From an uncultured Chlorobiaceae bacterium (lineage in GTDB: Bacteria > Bacteroidota > Chlorobiia > Chlorobiales > Chlorobiaceae): 61,484 nucleotides of DNA. Below are positions 8,964-16,472 of the stretch, in pieces; position 1 is the first letter of the stretch; the number at the start of each line of letters is the position of its first letter. The notes under the pieces are model-generated. The model did no database searches. It was not told where the DNA came from and saw only the letters and a program-made list of their open reading frames with translations. The DNA lies in the NCBI GenBank assembly GCA_903865705.1, contig CAIPKT010000030.1, positions 1 through 61,484 on the forward strand, written 5' to 3'. The position numbers were made by a program, and so were the translations under genes.

Positions 8964-11900
8964 ATGGATTTTATACATTTACATGCTCATACGCATTATT
9001 CGATGCAGAGCAGTCCGATTTTTCCGGAGGAGATTTTTTCTGCTGCGATTAAGTTTGGCATGAAGAGTATTGCGGTTACGGATTATTGCGCAATGTTCAA
9101 TATGCCGGAGCTGTTCAGTGAGGCGAAAAATGCCGGTATCAAGCTTATTATCGGCAGTGAACTGTTGCTGCTTGAAACCGATTCGCACCAGAATAGTCGC
9201 ATTCCTGTCTCTCCTTCGCTGGTGCTTCTTGTTCAGAATGATGCTGGATACAGGAATCTCTGCATTTTGCTCTCAAGGGCGGCCAAGGAGGGGTTTGTCA
9301 ATGGTATGCCGCATATCGAGAGTCGTCTGCTTGAGAGCTGCCATGATGGCCTTATATGCCTTTCCGGTTATTCTTCGGGCAGGGTAGGCCGGGCGCTTCT
9401 GGCCGGGGCTGTTGATGAGGCTGAAACGTTTGCTGCTTACTATCAGGAAATTTTTGGAGAAAACTTCTACCTTGAACTGCAGCGCCATGACACCCCTTTC
9501 GATGAAAAGCTTAATGAGCAGACCATCGCCCTGGCTGAAAAATTTTCAATTGAACTGGTTGCCACTAATAATGTCCACTATCTTGAAAGAAAGGATTCTG
9601 GCTGCTACAGGGCAATGGTGGCCAACCGGACCAAGGAAAAACTTTCCAATCCGCATCTGCTCGCACTTCCAGGAAGCGACCATTATCTGAAGTCGTCTGA
9701 GGAGATGAGCGCCCTGTTCAGTGATGAACATCGGGAGCTGAGCAATACAGTGCTGATTGCCGAAAAATGTTCATTCAGTTTCAGCAACAAAGAGCCTATT
9801 CTGCCCCATTTCCCGCTTCCTGCAGGGTTTACGAGCGAGTTTGCCTATCTCCATCACCTGACCTGGGAGGGGGTAAAGGAGAAGTATGCTGATGCTGAGG
9901 CTGATGGAATCACTGAGGAGGATATCAAGTCGAGAATAGAGCTGGAGCTTGGAGTGATCGAAAAGATGGGGTTCAGCTCCTATTTTCTCATTGTCAGCGA
10001 TTTGATAGCAGCATCGAGGCGTCTCGGCTATTCGGTTGGGCCGGGCAGGGGATCAGCAGCCGGGAGCATTGTCGCCTATTTGACCGGTATAACCCGGATC
10101 GACCCGTTAAAATACAAGCTGCTGTTTGAGCGGTTTTTAAATCCTGAACGCTCCTCGATGCCGGATATCGATATCGACTTTACCCCTGTCGGCAAGCAGA
10201 AAGTTCTTGAGTATACGGTTGAAAAATATGGAACGGAAAGCGTTGCAAAGGTTATTGCGATTGGTACGTTTGCTGCCAAGGCGGCGATTCGTGATGCCGG
10301 AAGAGTGCTTGAGGTTCCGCTTCCACTGGTCGACAAATTGGCAAAACTGGTTCCCGTCAAGCCAGGCATAACGCTTGAAAAGGCGTTGAGCGAAGCAAAG
10401 GAGATGCAGCAGTTTGCCGACAGTACGCCGGAGCTTCAGGAGTTGATTCGCTATGCCCGTGCTCTTGAGGGGAGGGCGCGGAACGTTTCTATGCATGCGG
10501 GTGCTGTTGTGATTACTGACGGTCGGCTTGAGGAGCAGGTTCCGCTCTATGTCTCTAACAAAATTGAGACGGAGGAACGCAAGTTTGCCGATGAGTTTGA
10601 TCTTGATGAACCGGATCATGTCAGGGGAAAGGCTTCTGACGGCAGCGAGGAGAAGCAGGTTGTTACCCAGTTCGACAAGAACTGGATCGAAACTTCAGGA
10701 CTGTTGAAGATTGACTATCTCGGCCTTGAAACCCTTGCCGTTATTGATGAAACCCTCAAAATGATCAAGCGGCGGCACAATCTTGATATCGAGCTTGAAA
10801 AAGTTCCTATGAACGACCGGAAAACCTTCAAGATTTTTCAGGAGGGTAAGATGGCCGGTATTTTCCAGTTTGAGTCGTCCGGGATGCAGAGCTATATGAC
10901 CCGGCTTCAGCCTACCCAGATTGGCGATATCATAGCCATGAGTGCCCTTTATCGTCCTGGTGCTCTCAATGCCCGTATTGATGAAAAGCGCAATGCTGTG
11001 GATCTTTTTGTCGATCGCAAGCATGGCCGTGAAGCAATCGATTACATGCACCCCATGCTTGAGACGATTTTGAAAGAGACATACGGCGTTATTGTCTATC
11101 AGGAACAGGTGATGCAGATTTCACAGGTGATGGGCGGATTCTCTCTTGCCAAGGCGGATAATCTGCGCAAGGCTATGGGCAAAAAGAAGCCTGAAATTAT
11201 GGAGAAGTACAAAGCTGATTTTGTTCAGGGAGCCATCCAGCAGGGGGTGCACGATACGCTTGCCACTCGGGTTTTTGAGCTTATGGCCGAGTTTGCCGGT
11301 TACGGATTCAACAAAAGCCATTCGGCCGCCTATGGGGTTCTTGCATACTGGACAGGGTACCTTAAAGCTCATTACACGATTGAGTTTGTGACGGCTGTCC
11401 TGAACAGTGAAATAGGCGATATTGAACGGATGAAACATTTGACCGATGAGGCTAAAAGTTTCGGAATATCGACTTTACCCCCATCAATCAATAAAAGTGA
11501 TGCTCTTTTTTCGGTGGAGGATTCAGGGGGTCGTTCGCATATCCGCGTGGGGCTGAGTGCGATAAAGCAGGTTGGTGCGGCAGCAAGAGCGGTTGTTACC
11601 TCAAGGCTCCGCAGAAAGCGTGACTTTGTTAACCTCTTTGATCTGGCGGCATCGGTCGACTTGAGAGTCATGAACCGCAAGGCGCTTGAATGCCTGATTC
11701 TTTCGGGGGCATTTGATGAGCTTGATTTGCATCGCGCCCGGCTTCTTGCCAATGTTGACAAGGCGTTTAAATTCGGGCAGATGCAGAACCGTTCGGTGAC
11801 GCTGGGACAGTGTGGCTTTTTTACGGCTGAAGAAGGTGCGTTGCTTGAGGAAGAGCACTATCCCGATATGGATCAAGCTGAGATGATGGCGGAAGCCGAA

Positions 11901-12533
11901 AAACTTTTGCATGAAAAGAAACTGGTCGGGTTTTATCTGAGCCATCATCCGCTTTCACCTTACCGTCGCGACTGGCAGGCTTTTGCGACGCTTCAGCTTC
12001 ATGCAAAAGAGGTTGTTGCGGCAAAACAGTACAAGGTGATCGGTCTTGTTGTATCGGTGAAACCCTATCAGGACCGGAAAGGAAAACAGATGCTTTTTGG
12101 CTCTATTGAGGATTTTACGGGTAAGGCAGATTTTACCGTTTTTGCCAGTCTTTATGAGCAGTACGGTCATCTGATAAAGCCTGAAGAGGTGCTGATGCTG
12201 GTTGCCGAAGGGGAGGTGAGCGGAGGAATGCTCAAGCTGCTTGTCCGTGAGGTCATTCCGATAAAAAAAGTAAGAAACGCTCTTGTGAAAAAAATAATCC
12301 TGAAAGTAGATGCAGATGATCAGATGCAGATGGAAAGACTTGGCAGGGTTAAAAAGATATTTGAGTCGCACAAGGGTGGGACACCGGTTGAGTTTGAGGT
12401 AAAAGCGCTGTCGGGAGATAATATTGAAACAATCAGCATCTTTGCCCGTAGCACCCCGATAGATGCAGGTGAGAGCACTATTGAGATGCTTGAGGATATT
12501 CTTGGCCCCGATAATGTGCGTATTTCCGGTTAG
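8964..12533 (+). CDS. dnaE: DNA polymerase III subunit alpha
   Basis: The replicative polymerase catalytic subunit, 1189 residues, normal for DnaE1. Domains: N-terminal PHP (1-about 270), palm with MPDIDIDF (two catalytic aspartates) and the third in KIDYLGLETL, the Gly-rich PGRGSAAGS motif, fingers with YQEQVM, a tandem helix-hairpin-helix region around 830-900, and a C-terminal OB fold (about 1000-1080). In the PHP domain several usual metal ligands look replaced: AVTDYC where active PHPs have TDH, and SPSLVLL where a histidine is common. A phosphoesterase activity is therefore unlikely, as in E. coli. Start ATG 8964 gives MDFIHLHAHTHYS, matching family N-termini. Confidence 0.97.
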   Translation: MDFIHLHAHTHYSMQSSPIFPEEIFSAAIKFGMKSIAVTDYCAMFNMPELFSEAKNAGIKLIIGSELLLLETDSHQNSRIPVSPSLVLLVQNDAGYRNLCILLSRAAKEGFVNGMPHIESRLLESCHDGLICLSGYSSGRVGRALLAGAVDEAETFAAYYQEIFGENFYLELQRHDTPFDEKLNEQTIALAEKFSIELVATNNVHYLERKDSGCYRAMVANRTKEKLSNPHLLALPGSDHYLKSSEEMSALFSDEHRELSNTVLIAEKCSFSFSNKEPILPHFPLPAGFTSEFAYLHHLTWEGVKEKYADAEADGITEEDIKSRIELELGVIEKMGFSSYFLIVSDLIAASRRLGYSVGPGRGSAAGSIVAYLTGITRIDPLKYKLLFERFLNPERSSMPDIDIDFTPVGKQKVLEYTVEKYGTESVAKVIAIGTFAAKAAIRDAGRVLEVPLPLVDKLAKLVPVKPGITLEKALSEAKEMQQFADSTPELQELIRYARALEGRARNVSMHAGAVVITDGRLEEQVPLYVSNKIETEERKFADEFDLDEPDHVRGKASDGSEEKQVVTQFDKNWIETSGLLKIDYLGLETLAVIDETLKMIKRRHNLDIELEKVPMNDRKTFKIFQEGKMAGIFQFESSGMQSYMTRLQPTQIGDIIAMSALYRPGALNARIDEKRNAVDLFVDRKHGREAIDYMHPMLETILKETYGVIVYQEQVMQISQVMGGFSLAKADNLRKAMGKKKPEIMEKYKADFVQGAIQQGVHDTLATRVFELMAEFAGYGFNKSHSAAYGVLAYWTGYLKAHYTIEFVTAVLNSEIGDIERMKHLTDEAKSFGISTLPPSINKSDALFSVEDSGGRSHIRVGLSAIKQVGAAARAVVTSRLRRKRDFVNLFDLAASVDLRVMNRKALECLILSGAFDELDLHRARLLANVDKAFKFGQMQNRSVTLGQCGFFTAEEGALLEEEHYPDMDQAEMMAEAEKLLHEKKLVGFYLSHHPLSPYRRDWQAFATLQLHAKEVVAAKQYKVIGLVVSVKPYQDRKGKQMLFGSIEDFTGKADFTVFASLYEQYGHLIKPEEVLMLVAEGEVSGGMLKLLVREVIPIKKVRNALVKKIILKVDADDQMQMERLGRVKKIFESHKGGTPVEFEVKALSGDNIETISIFARSTPIDAGESTIEMLEDILGPDNVRISG

Positions 12534-12622
12534 CCTGATTTATTGATAATTTTTTATTACTTTCTTCACTGATTTACTGTAAAGCTGAGGCAATTATTAA
12601 TTTAAAAGGGTATAAAAAAACA

Positions 12623-12952
12623 ATGAGTGGAAAATATCTTGTGGCAACAGACCTGAATTTCAAGGCTGAGATTCTTGATTCAGATAAAGTTGCGCTGGTT
12701 GATTTCTGGGCAGCCTGGTGTGGTCCATGTATGATGCTTGGCCCTGTTATCGAAGAGCTTGCGGGTGACTATGCAGGAAAGGCTGTCATTGCAAAACTTA
12801 ATGTTGACGAGAACCCCAATACAGCAGCACAGTATGGCATCAGAAGCATTCCTTCAATGCTTGTCTTCAAAAACGGACAGGTTGTTGACCAGATGCTTGG
12901 AGCTATGCCAAAAAACATGATCGCCAAGAAACTTGATGAGCATATCGGCTGA
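12623..12952 (+). CDS. trxA: Thioredoxin (first tandem copy)
   Basis: A 109-residue thioredoxin with active site WCGPC (about 32-36) in AAWCGPCMMLGP and the cis-proline region SIPSM. It reduces protein disulfides in the cytoplasm using electrons from the thioredoxin reductase encoded two genes downstream. It differs from the second copy at only 7 residues, and similarity continues into the 5' leader (GTTGAGGC / GCTGAGGC and AAAAAACAATGAGTG), so the duplicated unit included the leader. A hairpin separates the two copies, suggesting independent expression. No strong Shine-Dalgarno; the leader is A-rich. Confidence 0.96.
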   Translation: MSGKYLVATDLNFKAEILDSDKVALVDFWAAWCGPCMMLGPVIEELAGDYAGKAVIAKLNVDENPNTAAQYGIRSIPSMLVFKNGQVVDQMLGAMPKNMIAKKLDEHIG

Positions 12953-12977
12953 TATTTCTTCAACAACGATGCCTGTT

Positions 12978-12999
12978 ATCCCGGTACCAACGCCGGGAT
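12978..12999 (+). terminator. Hairpin between the two thioredoxin genes
   Basis: 7-bp stem ATCCCGG / CCGGGAT, 8-nt loop, followed by TCTTGTC. It lies 25 nt after the first thioredoxin stop. Probably a weak terminator. Confidence 0.5.
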
Positions 13000-13090
13000 T
13001 CTTGTCATTATATCGATCATCCCATTCTGAGCCTGATTTACCAGCAAAAATATGGACTTTTAAGTAGCCATTTGCCCCCGCTTATTTTTT

Positions 13091-13147
13091 TTTAAGAGTT
13101 TTTTAAGCGTAACTTCAGAGTCTTTCAAGGTTAGTGCCGATATATTT
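13091..13147 (+). promoter_or_regulatory. Shared 57-bp upstream element, copy A (thioredoxin 2)
   Basis: This stretch matches 15400-15456 at 46 of 57 positions without gaps. Shared blocks include TTTTTTAAGC, ACTTCAG, AAGGTT and CCGATA. It ends 63 nt before the second thioredoxin start; the other copy ends 58 nt before its gene. Equal distance and orientation suggest a common promoter or activator site. It is absent upstream of the first thioredoxin gene. Confidence 0.55.
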
Positions 13148-13210
13148 CCTGAAGTTAAATTAATTTACAAAGTTGAGGCTTTTGTTAATCTTAAACTGGA
13201 ACAAAAAACA

Positions 13211-13540
13211 ATGAGTGAAAAATATCTTGCGGCAACAGACCTGAATTTCAAGGCTGAGATTCTTGATTCAGATAAAGTCGCTCTGGTTGATTTCTGGGCG
13301 GCTTGGTGTGGCCCGTGTATGATGCTTGGCCCTGTTATCGAAGAGCTTGCTGGCGACTATGCAGGCAAGGCTGTCATTGCAAAACTCAATGTAGACGAGA
13401 ACCCGAAAATTGCTGCCCAGTACGGTATCAGAAGCATACCTTCCCTGCTCATCTTCAAAAACGGCCAGGTTGTTGATCAGATGCTTGGAGCCATGCCGAA
13501 AAACACGATTGCAAAGAAACTTGATGAGCATATTGGCTGA
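13211..13540 (+). CDS. trxA: Thioredoxin (second tandem copy)
   Basis: A 109-residue thioredoxin, 102 of 109 residues identical to the copy just upstream, with the same WCGPC active site. Differences (positions 3, 7, 66, 67, 79, 81 and 99) are conservative or peripheral. It is followed after 88 nt by trxB, so this copy is the closer partner of the reductase. Its promoter region contains the 57-bp element also found before the zinc-ribbon gene at 15515, unlike copy one. The two copies therefore probably differ in regulation more than in activity. Confidence 0.96.
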   Translation: MSEKYLAATDLNFKAEILDSDKVALVDFWAAWCGPCMMLGPVIEELAGDYAGKAVIAKLNVDENPKIAAQYGIRSIPSLLIFKNGQVVDQMLGAMPKNTIAKKLDEHIG

Positions 13541-13628
13541 TACAGCAAGAGCATTGAAGTCTATTGTTCCGGTATCAGCGACCGGGGTGTAGTTTTTTGT
13601 TACTTTCATCTTATTTTGAAAAAACAAC

Positions 13629-14564
13629 ATGGCGAATAACGTACGAGACATCATCATCATGGGTACCGGTCCAGCTGGCTATACAGCGGCTATTTATACT
13701 GGTCGGGCAAATCTCAAGCCTCTTGTCATTGATGGATTTCAGCCAGGGGGTCAGCTTATGATTACAACTGAGATCGAAAATTTCCCAGGTTTTCCTGAAG
13801 GTATTCGTGGACCTGAACTGATGGCAAAAATGCGTGCCCAGGCAACAAAGTTTGAGACGGAGTTTGTCAGCGGGAGCGTTATCGAGGTTGATTTGTCGAG
13901 AAGCCCATTTTGCCTGACGCTTCAGGATGGACAGGAATTTTTGACTCATGCGCTTATTGTCGCTACCGGAGCAAATGCCAAATGGCTGAAAATAGATTCT
14001 GAGGCTCGTTATCGGGGCAAGGGAGTATCGGCCTGTGCTACCTGTGATGGATTTTTCTTTCGTGATTGCAAGATCTTTGTTGTTGGCGGAGGTGACACGG
14101 CAATGGAAGAGGCCCTCTATCTGACCAAATTCGCTTCTCACGTTACCCTTGTGCATCGTCGTGAAGAGTTCCGCTCATCGAAAATCATGAGTCTTCGTAC
14201 CCGAAAAAACCCGAAAATCAGTATGATGCTCAATGAAGTTGTTGATGAAATTCTCGGTGACGGTCAAAAAGTAACTGGAATCAGGTTGAAAAATGTGGTG
14301 ACTGGTGAACTTTCAGAGCATGAGTGTGATGGTGTTTTTCTCGCTATCGGGCATACTCCAAATTCCGCCTTGTTCAATGGTCAGCTTGAACTTGATGATT
14401 ACGGCTATATAAAAACCAAAAAATCATCGACAGAAACCAACGTGCCGGGTGTTTTTGCCTGCGGAGACGTTCAGGACTTTACCTACCGCCAGGCGGTTAC
14501 CGCTGTAGGTACCGGTTGCATGGCGGCAGTTGATGCAGAACGTTTTCTTGAAACGATGCGGTGA
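13629..14564 (+). CDS. trxB: Thioredoxin-disulfide reductase
   Basis: A flavoprotein of 311 residues that reduces thioredoxin with NADPH. It has an FAD-binding GTGPAGYTAA at the N-terminus, the redox-active CATC (in ACATCDGFFF), the NADPH-binding GGGDTAMEEA with the following HRREEFRSS, and the C-terminal FAD motif ACGDVQD. Length is normal for the low-molecular-weight bacterial enzyme. It lies directly after the two thioredoxin genes and its stop is one base from the stop of a convergent Nudix gene. Confidence 0.97.
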   Translation: MANNVRDIIIMGTGPAGYTAAIYTGRANLKPLVIDGFQPGGQLMITTEIENFPGFPEGIRGPELMAKMRAQATKFETEFVSGSVIEVDLSRSPFCLTLQDGQEFLTHALIVATGANAKWLKIDSEARYRGKGVSACATCDGFFFRDCKIFVVGGGDTAMEEALYLTKFASHVTLVHRREEFRSSKIMSLRTRKNPKISMMLNEVVDEILGDGQKVTGIRLKNVVTGELSEHECDGVFLAIGHTPNSALFNGQLELDDYGYIKTKKSSTETNVPGVFACGDVQDFTYRQAVTAVGTGCMAAVDAERFLETMR

Positions 14565-14565
14565 A

Positions 14566-14958
14566 TCAAACAAAATTGCTGAAATAGTCGGAAAGTACCT
14601 GGTTGAAGCCGTAAGCAAGGTCTTCTTGTTCGGCTTCTGCCTGGGAAAACCACTTGAGCATCTGCCCCTCATGAAGGACAATATCCTGAAGATCAAAGTC
14701 TGCCTGTTTAAAAAATACGTACTCAGTCCGGTCTGAAAACTCATACACCCGGAAAAGCCGGCACCCTTCAACATTGATTTCTATTTCTTCAAGCATCTCC
14801 CTTACAATACACTCTTCCGCGGTTTCATTCTCTTCAAGATGCCCGCCGGGTAAATCCCACATGCCGGGACAGGAAATTGAAGGTATGTCATCCCTGAGCA
14901 CCAACAGAACTTGATGAGAGCTGTTGTAAAAAATAATGCTGGCGCCAAGATGTTTCAT
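14566..14958 (-). CDS. Nudix hydrolase with variant Nudix box
   Basis: A 130-residue Nudix-fold protein. The box reads GGHLEENETAEECIVREMLEEIEI: the G-x5-E, R-E and E-E positions are kept, but the glycine that normally follows EEx is Glu. The metal-binding glutamates are intact, so activity is likely; the substrate is unknown (nucleoside diphosphate derivatives are usual). Its start overlaps the stop of the upstream small membrane protein gene by 4 nt, which points to translational coupling. It is convergent with trxB. Confidence 0.85.
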   Translation of the reverse strand: MKHLGASIIFYNSSHQVLLVLRDDIPSISCPGMWDLPGGHLEENETAEECIVREMLEEIEINVEGCRLFRVYEFSDRTEYVFFKQADFDLQDIVLHEGQMLKWFSQAEAEQEDLAYGFNQVLSDYFSNFV

Positions 14959-15272
14959 GCAAGGATTTCAGGAACTGTTGAACTTTTTTCCTGCAACAGC
15001 ATAGGACTGGCAACGGATTCAATTACCCGGTTGGATGTCCCGGAACTCTTGCCCTGGAACAGTTCTGTGATGTTGAGCAATTTTCCCCGTGATGGGCCAA
15101 GTAACATGCTTGCTGCGGTGAAAGCCAAGCCGCCAACAGCAGCACCCGCTAAAGCATGGATGGCAAGAGGGAGACCAACCACAGGCAATGCCAGTATCAG
15201 TAACCCGGCACCGGTAGAATTGATGGATAACGCAGGAATCGCTTGGGGCGTTTGAGGATTATCTTCAGGCAT
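14955..15272 (-). CDS. Small membrane protein, unknown
   Basis: 105 residues from the ATG at 15272 (the longer frame would begin with TTG). One long hydrophobic stretch (about 20-60, LLILALPVVGLPLAIHALAG then AAVGGLAFTAASMLL) can form two membrane helices; both ends are polar and Ser-rich. Not recognised. It shares a 4-nt overlap with the Nudix gene behind it, the main reason for believing that it is expressed. Confidence 0.5.
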   Translation of the reverse strand: MPEDNPQTPQAIPALSINSTGAGLLILALPVVGLPLAIHALAGAAVGGLAFTAASMLLGPSRGKLLNITELFQGKSSGTSNRVIESVASPMLLQEKSSTVPEILA

Positions 15273-15399
15273 AATTGACAACGATTGTATTACAAAGATA
15301 AAAAACAGAAATATAACTGGCTGATGAACTTGAATATAAGTTTCTCTGTTCTTTTCCGGGATCTAAAATTTTAAAAATCCGAGTGATTCCAATGTTAAT

Positions 15400-15456
15400 T
15401 TTAAGGCTTTTTTAAGCATGACTTCAGGCTATTTAAAGGTTGGTTCCGATACATTT
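15400..15456 (+). promoter_or_regulatory. Shared 57-bp upstream element, copy B (zinc-ribbon gene)
   Basis: Matches 13091-13147 at 46/57 positions, ending 58 nt before the start at 15515. See copy A for the shared blocks. The rest of 15273-15514 shows no gene. Confidence 0.55.
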
Positions 15457-15514
15457 AAAGATAATTAATGTTTATGCTCATTATCTGATCAAGAAAAAAT
15501 AACAGGAGAGTACG

Positions 15515-15814
15515 ATGAAATGCCCCTCGTGTAATGCCGATTTGCTTCTTTCCGAACGTCAGGGTATCGAAATTGATTACTGCCCCTCATGCCGGGGTGT
15601 ATGGCTCGACAAGGGAGAACTTGATAAAGTCATTGAACGGTCGACTGCTGAATTTACCCGATCTCGTCCAAGGGAGTCTTATCAGGAGTATCGCAAAGAA
15701 GAGTCGCATCATGGCCACGATAATGATGACCATGATTACTATATCGATCCAAAAACCGGGAGACGAAAAAGACGGGGCGGCCCATTGGGATTTCTTGGCG
15801 AACTGTTTGATTGA
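15515..15814 (+). CDS. zf-TFIIB zinc-ribbon protein
   Basis: A 99-residue protein. Residues 1-42 form a TFIIB-type zinc ribbon with CPSCNADLLL and CPSCRGVWLDKGELDKV, the hallmark of the zf-TFIIB family. The middle is charged and carries a His/Asp-rich stretch (HHGHDNDDHD, about 68-77) that could bind metal. The C-terminus ends GGPLGFLGELFD, a pattern seen in family members. Function is unknown. ATG 15515 is preceded by AGGAGAG. It shares a promoter-proximal element with the second thioredoxin gene, which hints at a redox or stress link (inference). Confidence 0.85.
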   Translation: MKCPSCNADLLLSERQGIEIDYCPSCRGVWLDKGELDKVIERSTAEFTRSRPRESYQEYRKEESHHGHDNDDHDYYIDPKTGRRKRRGGPLGFLGELFD

Positions 15815-15845
15815 TCCTTTTGCTTCTGTATAAGGTGCTCTTTTT

Positions 15846-15877
15846 GGCAGGTGCAGTTAATATTGCGGGCACCTGCC
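15846..15877. terminator. Hairpin between the zinc-ribbon and TPR lipoprotein genes
   Basis: Perfect 9-bp stem GGCAGGTGC / GCACCTGCC with a 14-nt loop. It is preceded, not followed, by a T run on the plus strand, so it may be a terminator of limited strength or a leader structure for the next gene. Confidence 0.4.
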
Positions 15878-15908
15878 TGGCGAAATAATCACAAATTGAA
15901 TATTTTCA

Positions 15909-16400
15909 ATGAAAATTTTTTACCACTCTTTTTTAGTCGCCTTTATCGCAGTTATGTTCACCGCTCTTTCTGCTTGCGACAATGCTTCAGAGAATTCTAA
16001 AAATGCATTATTAACGACTGGCGAAAAAATCGGTAATGGTGCCTTGCAGGGCTCACTTGCAGAATTCACAAAGGCAATAAATCTTGACCCGAAATCAGCC
16101 AGGGCTTATGCTGGTCGCGGTGCCCTCAAATATGCCATGGGGGATAGCAAAGGAGCGATAGCTGACCTCACAAAGGCCATAGAGCTTGATCCAAAATCTA
16201 TTTCAGCCTATTCAGGACGAGCAAGCGCTAAATTTGTTGCAGGAGATATTCCGGGAGCGACTGCTGATTTTATCAGTGCGGCAAGGCTTATGGCTTTCTC
16301 AACACCATCCAGTGAGTCCGGCAATGAATCCGGGAAGGAGTCGGGTAATGAATCTGGCAATGAATCCGGGAAGGAATCGGGTAAAGAGTCCGGGAATTGA
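15909..16400 (+). CDS. TPR lipoprotein with ESGN/ESGK repeat tail
   Basis: 163 residues with a lipoprotein signal peptide ending in the lipobox LSAC (Cys23). At least two tetratricopeptide repeats follow (about 48-120, with the repeated AGRGALKYAMGDSKGAI / SGRASAKFVAGDIPGAT pattern and KAI(N/E)LDPKS). The C-terminal 28 residues are seven units of ESG(N/K). Expected location is the envelope, anchored to a membrane. The low-complexity hydrophilic tail resembles a flexible linker or a metal/surface-interacting tail; its role is unknown. The gene is followed by a P-type ATPase after 72 nt on the same strand. Confidence 0.82.
   Translation: MKIFYHSFLVAFIAVMFTALSACDNASENSKNALLTTGEKIGNGALQGSLAEFTKAINLDPKSARAYAGRGALKYAMGDSKGAIADLTKAIELDPKSISAYSGRASAKFVAGDIPGATADFISAARLMAFSTPSSESGNESGKESGNESGNESGKESGKESGN
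16314..16397 (+). repeat. Seven 12-bp coding repeats (ESGN/ESGK)
   Basis: Seven tandem 12-bp units of the type GAATCCGGGAAG at the 3' end of the TPR lipoprotein gene. Units differ by synonymous changes and Asn/Lys swaps. Since 12 is a multiple of 3, copy-number change would alter tail length without a frameshift. Confidence 0.85.
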
Positions 16401-16472
16401 TGACGTTGTATACGCTTTGTGGTAACAGGTGTTGTGAAGCACATGGAAAAAAATAAAATAACTGGAGTTTAG

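Noticed and set aside
14911-15255. 114-codon plus-strand frame opposite the small membrane protein
   Set aside because: The minus-strand frame has a 4-nt overlap with the Nudix gene and hydrophobic segments, so it is preferred.
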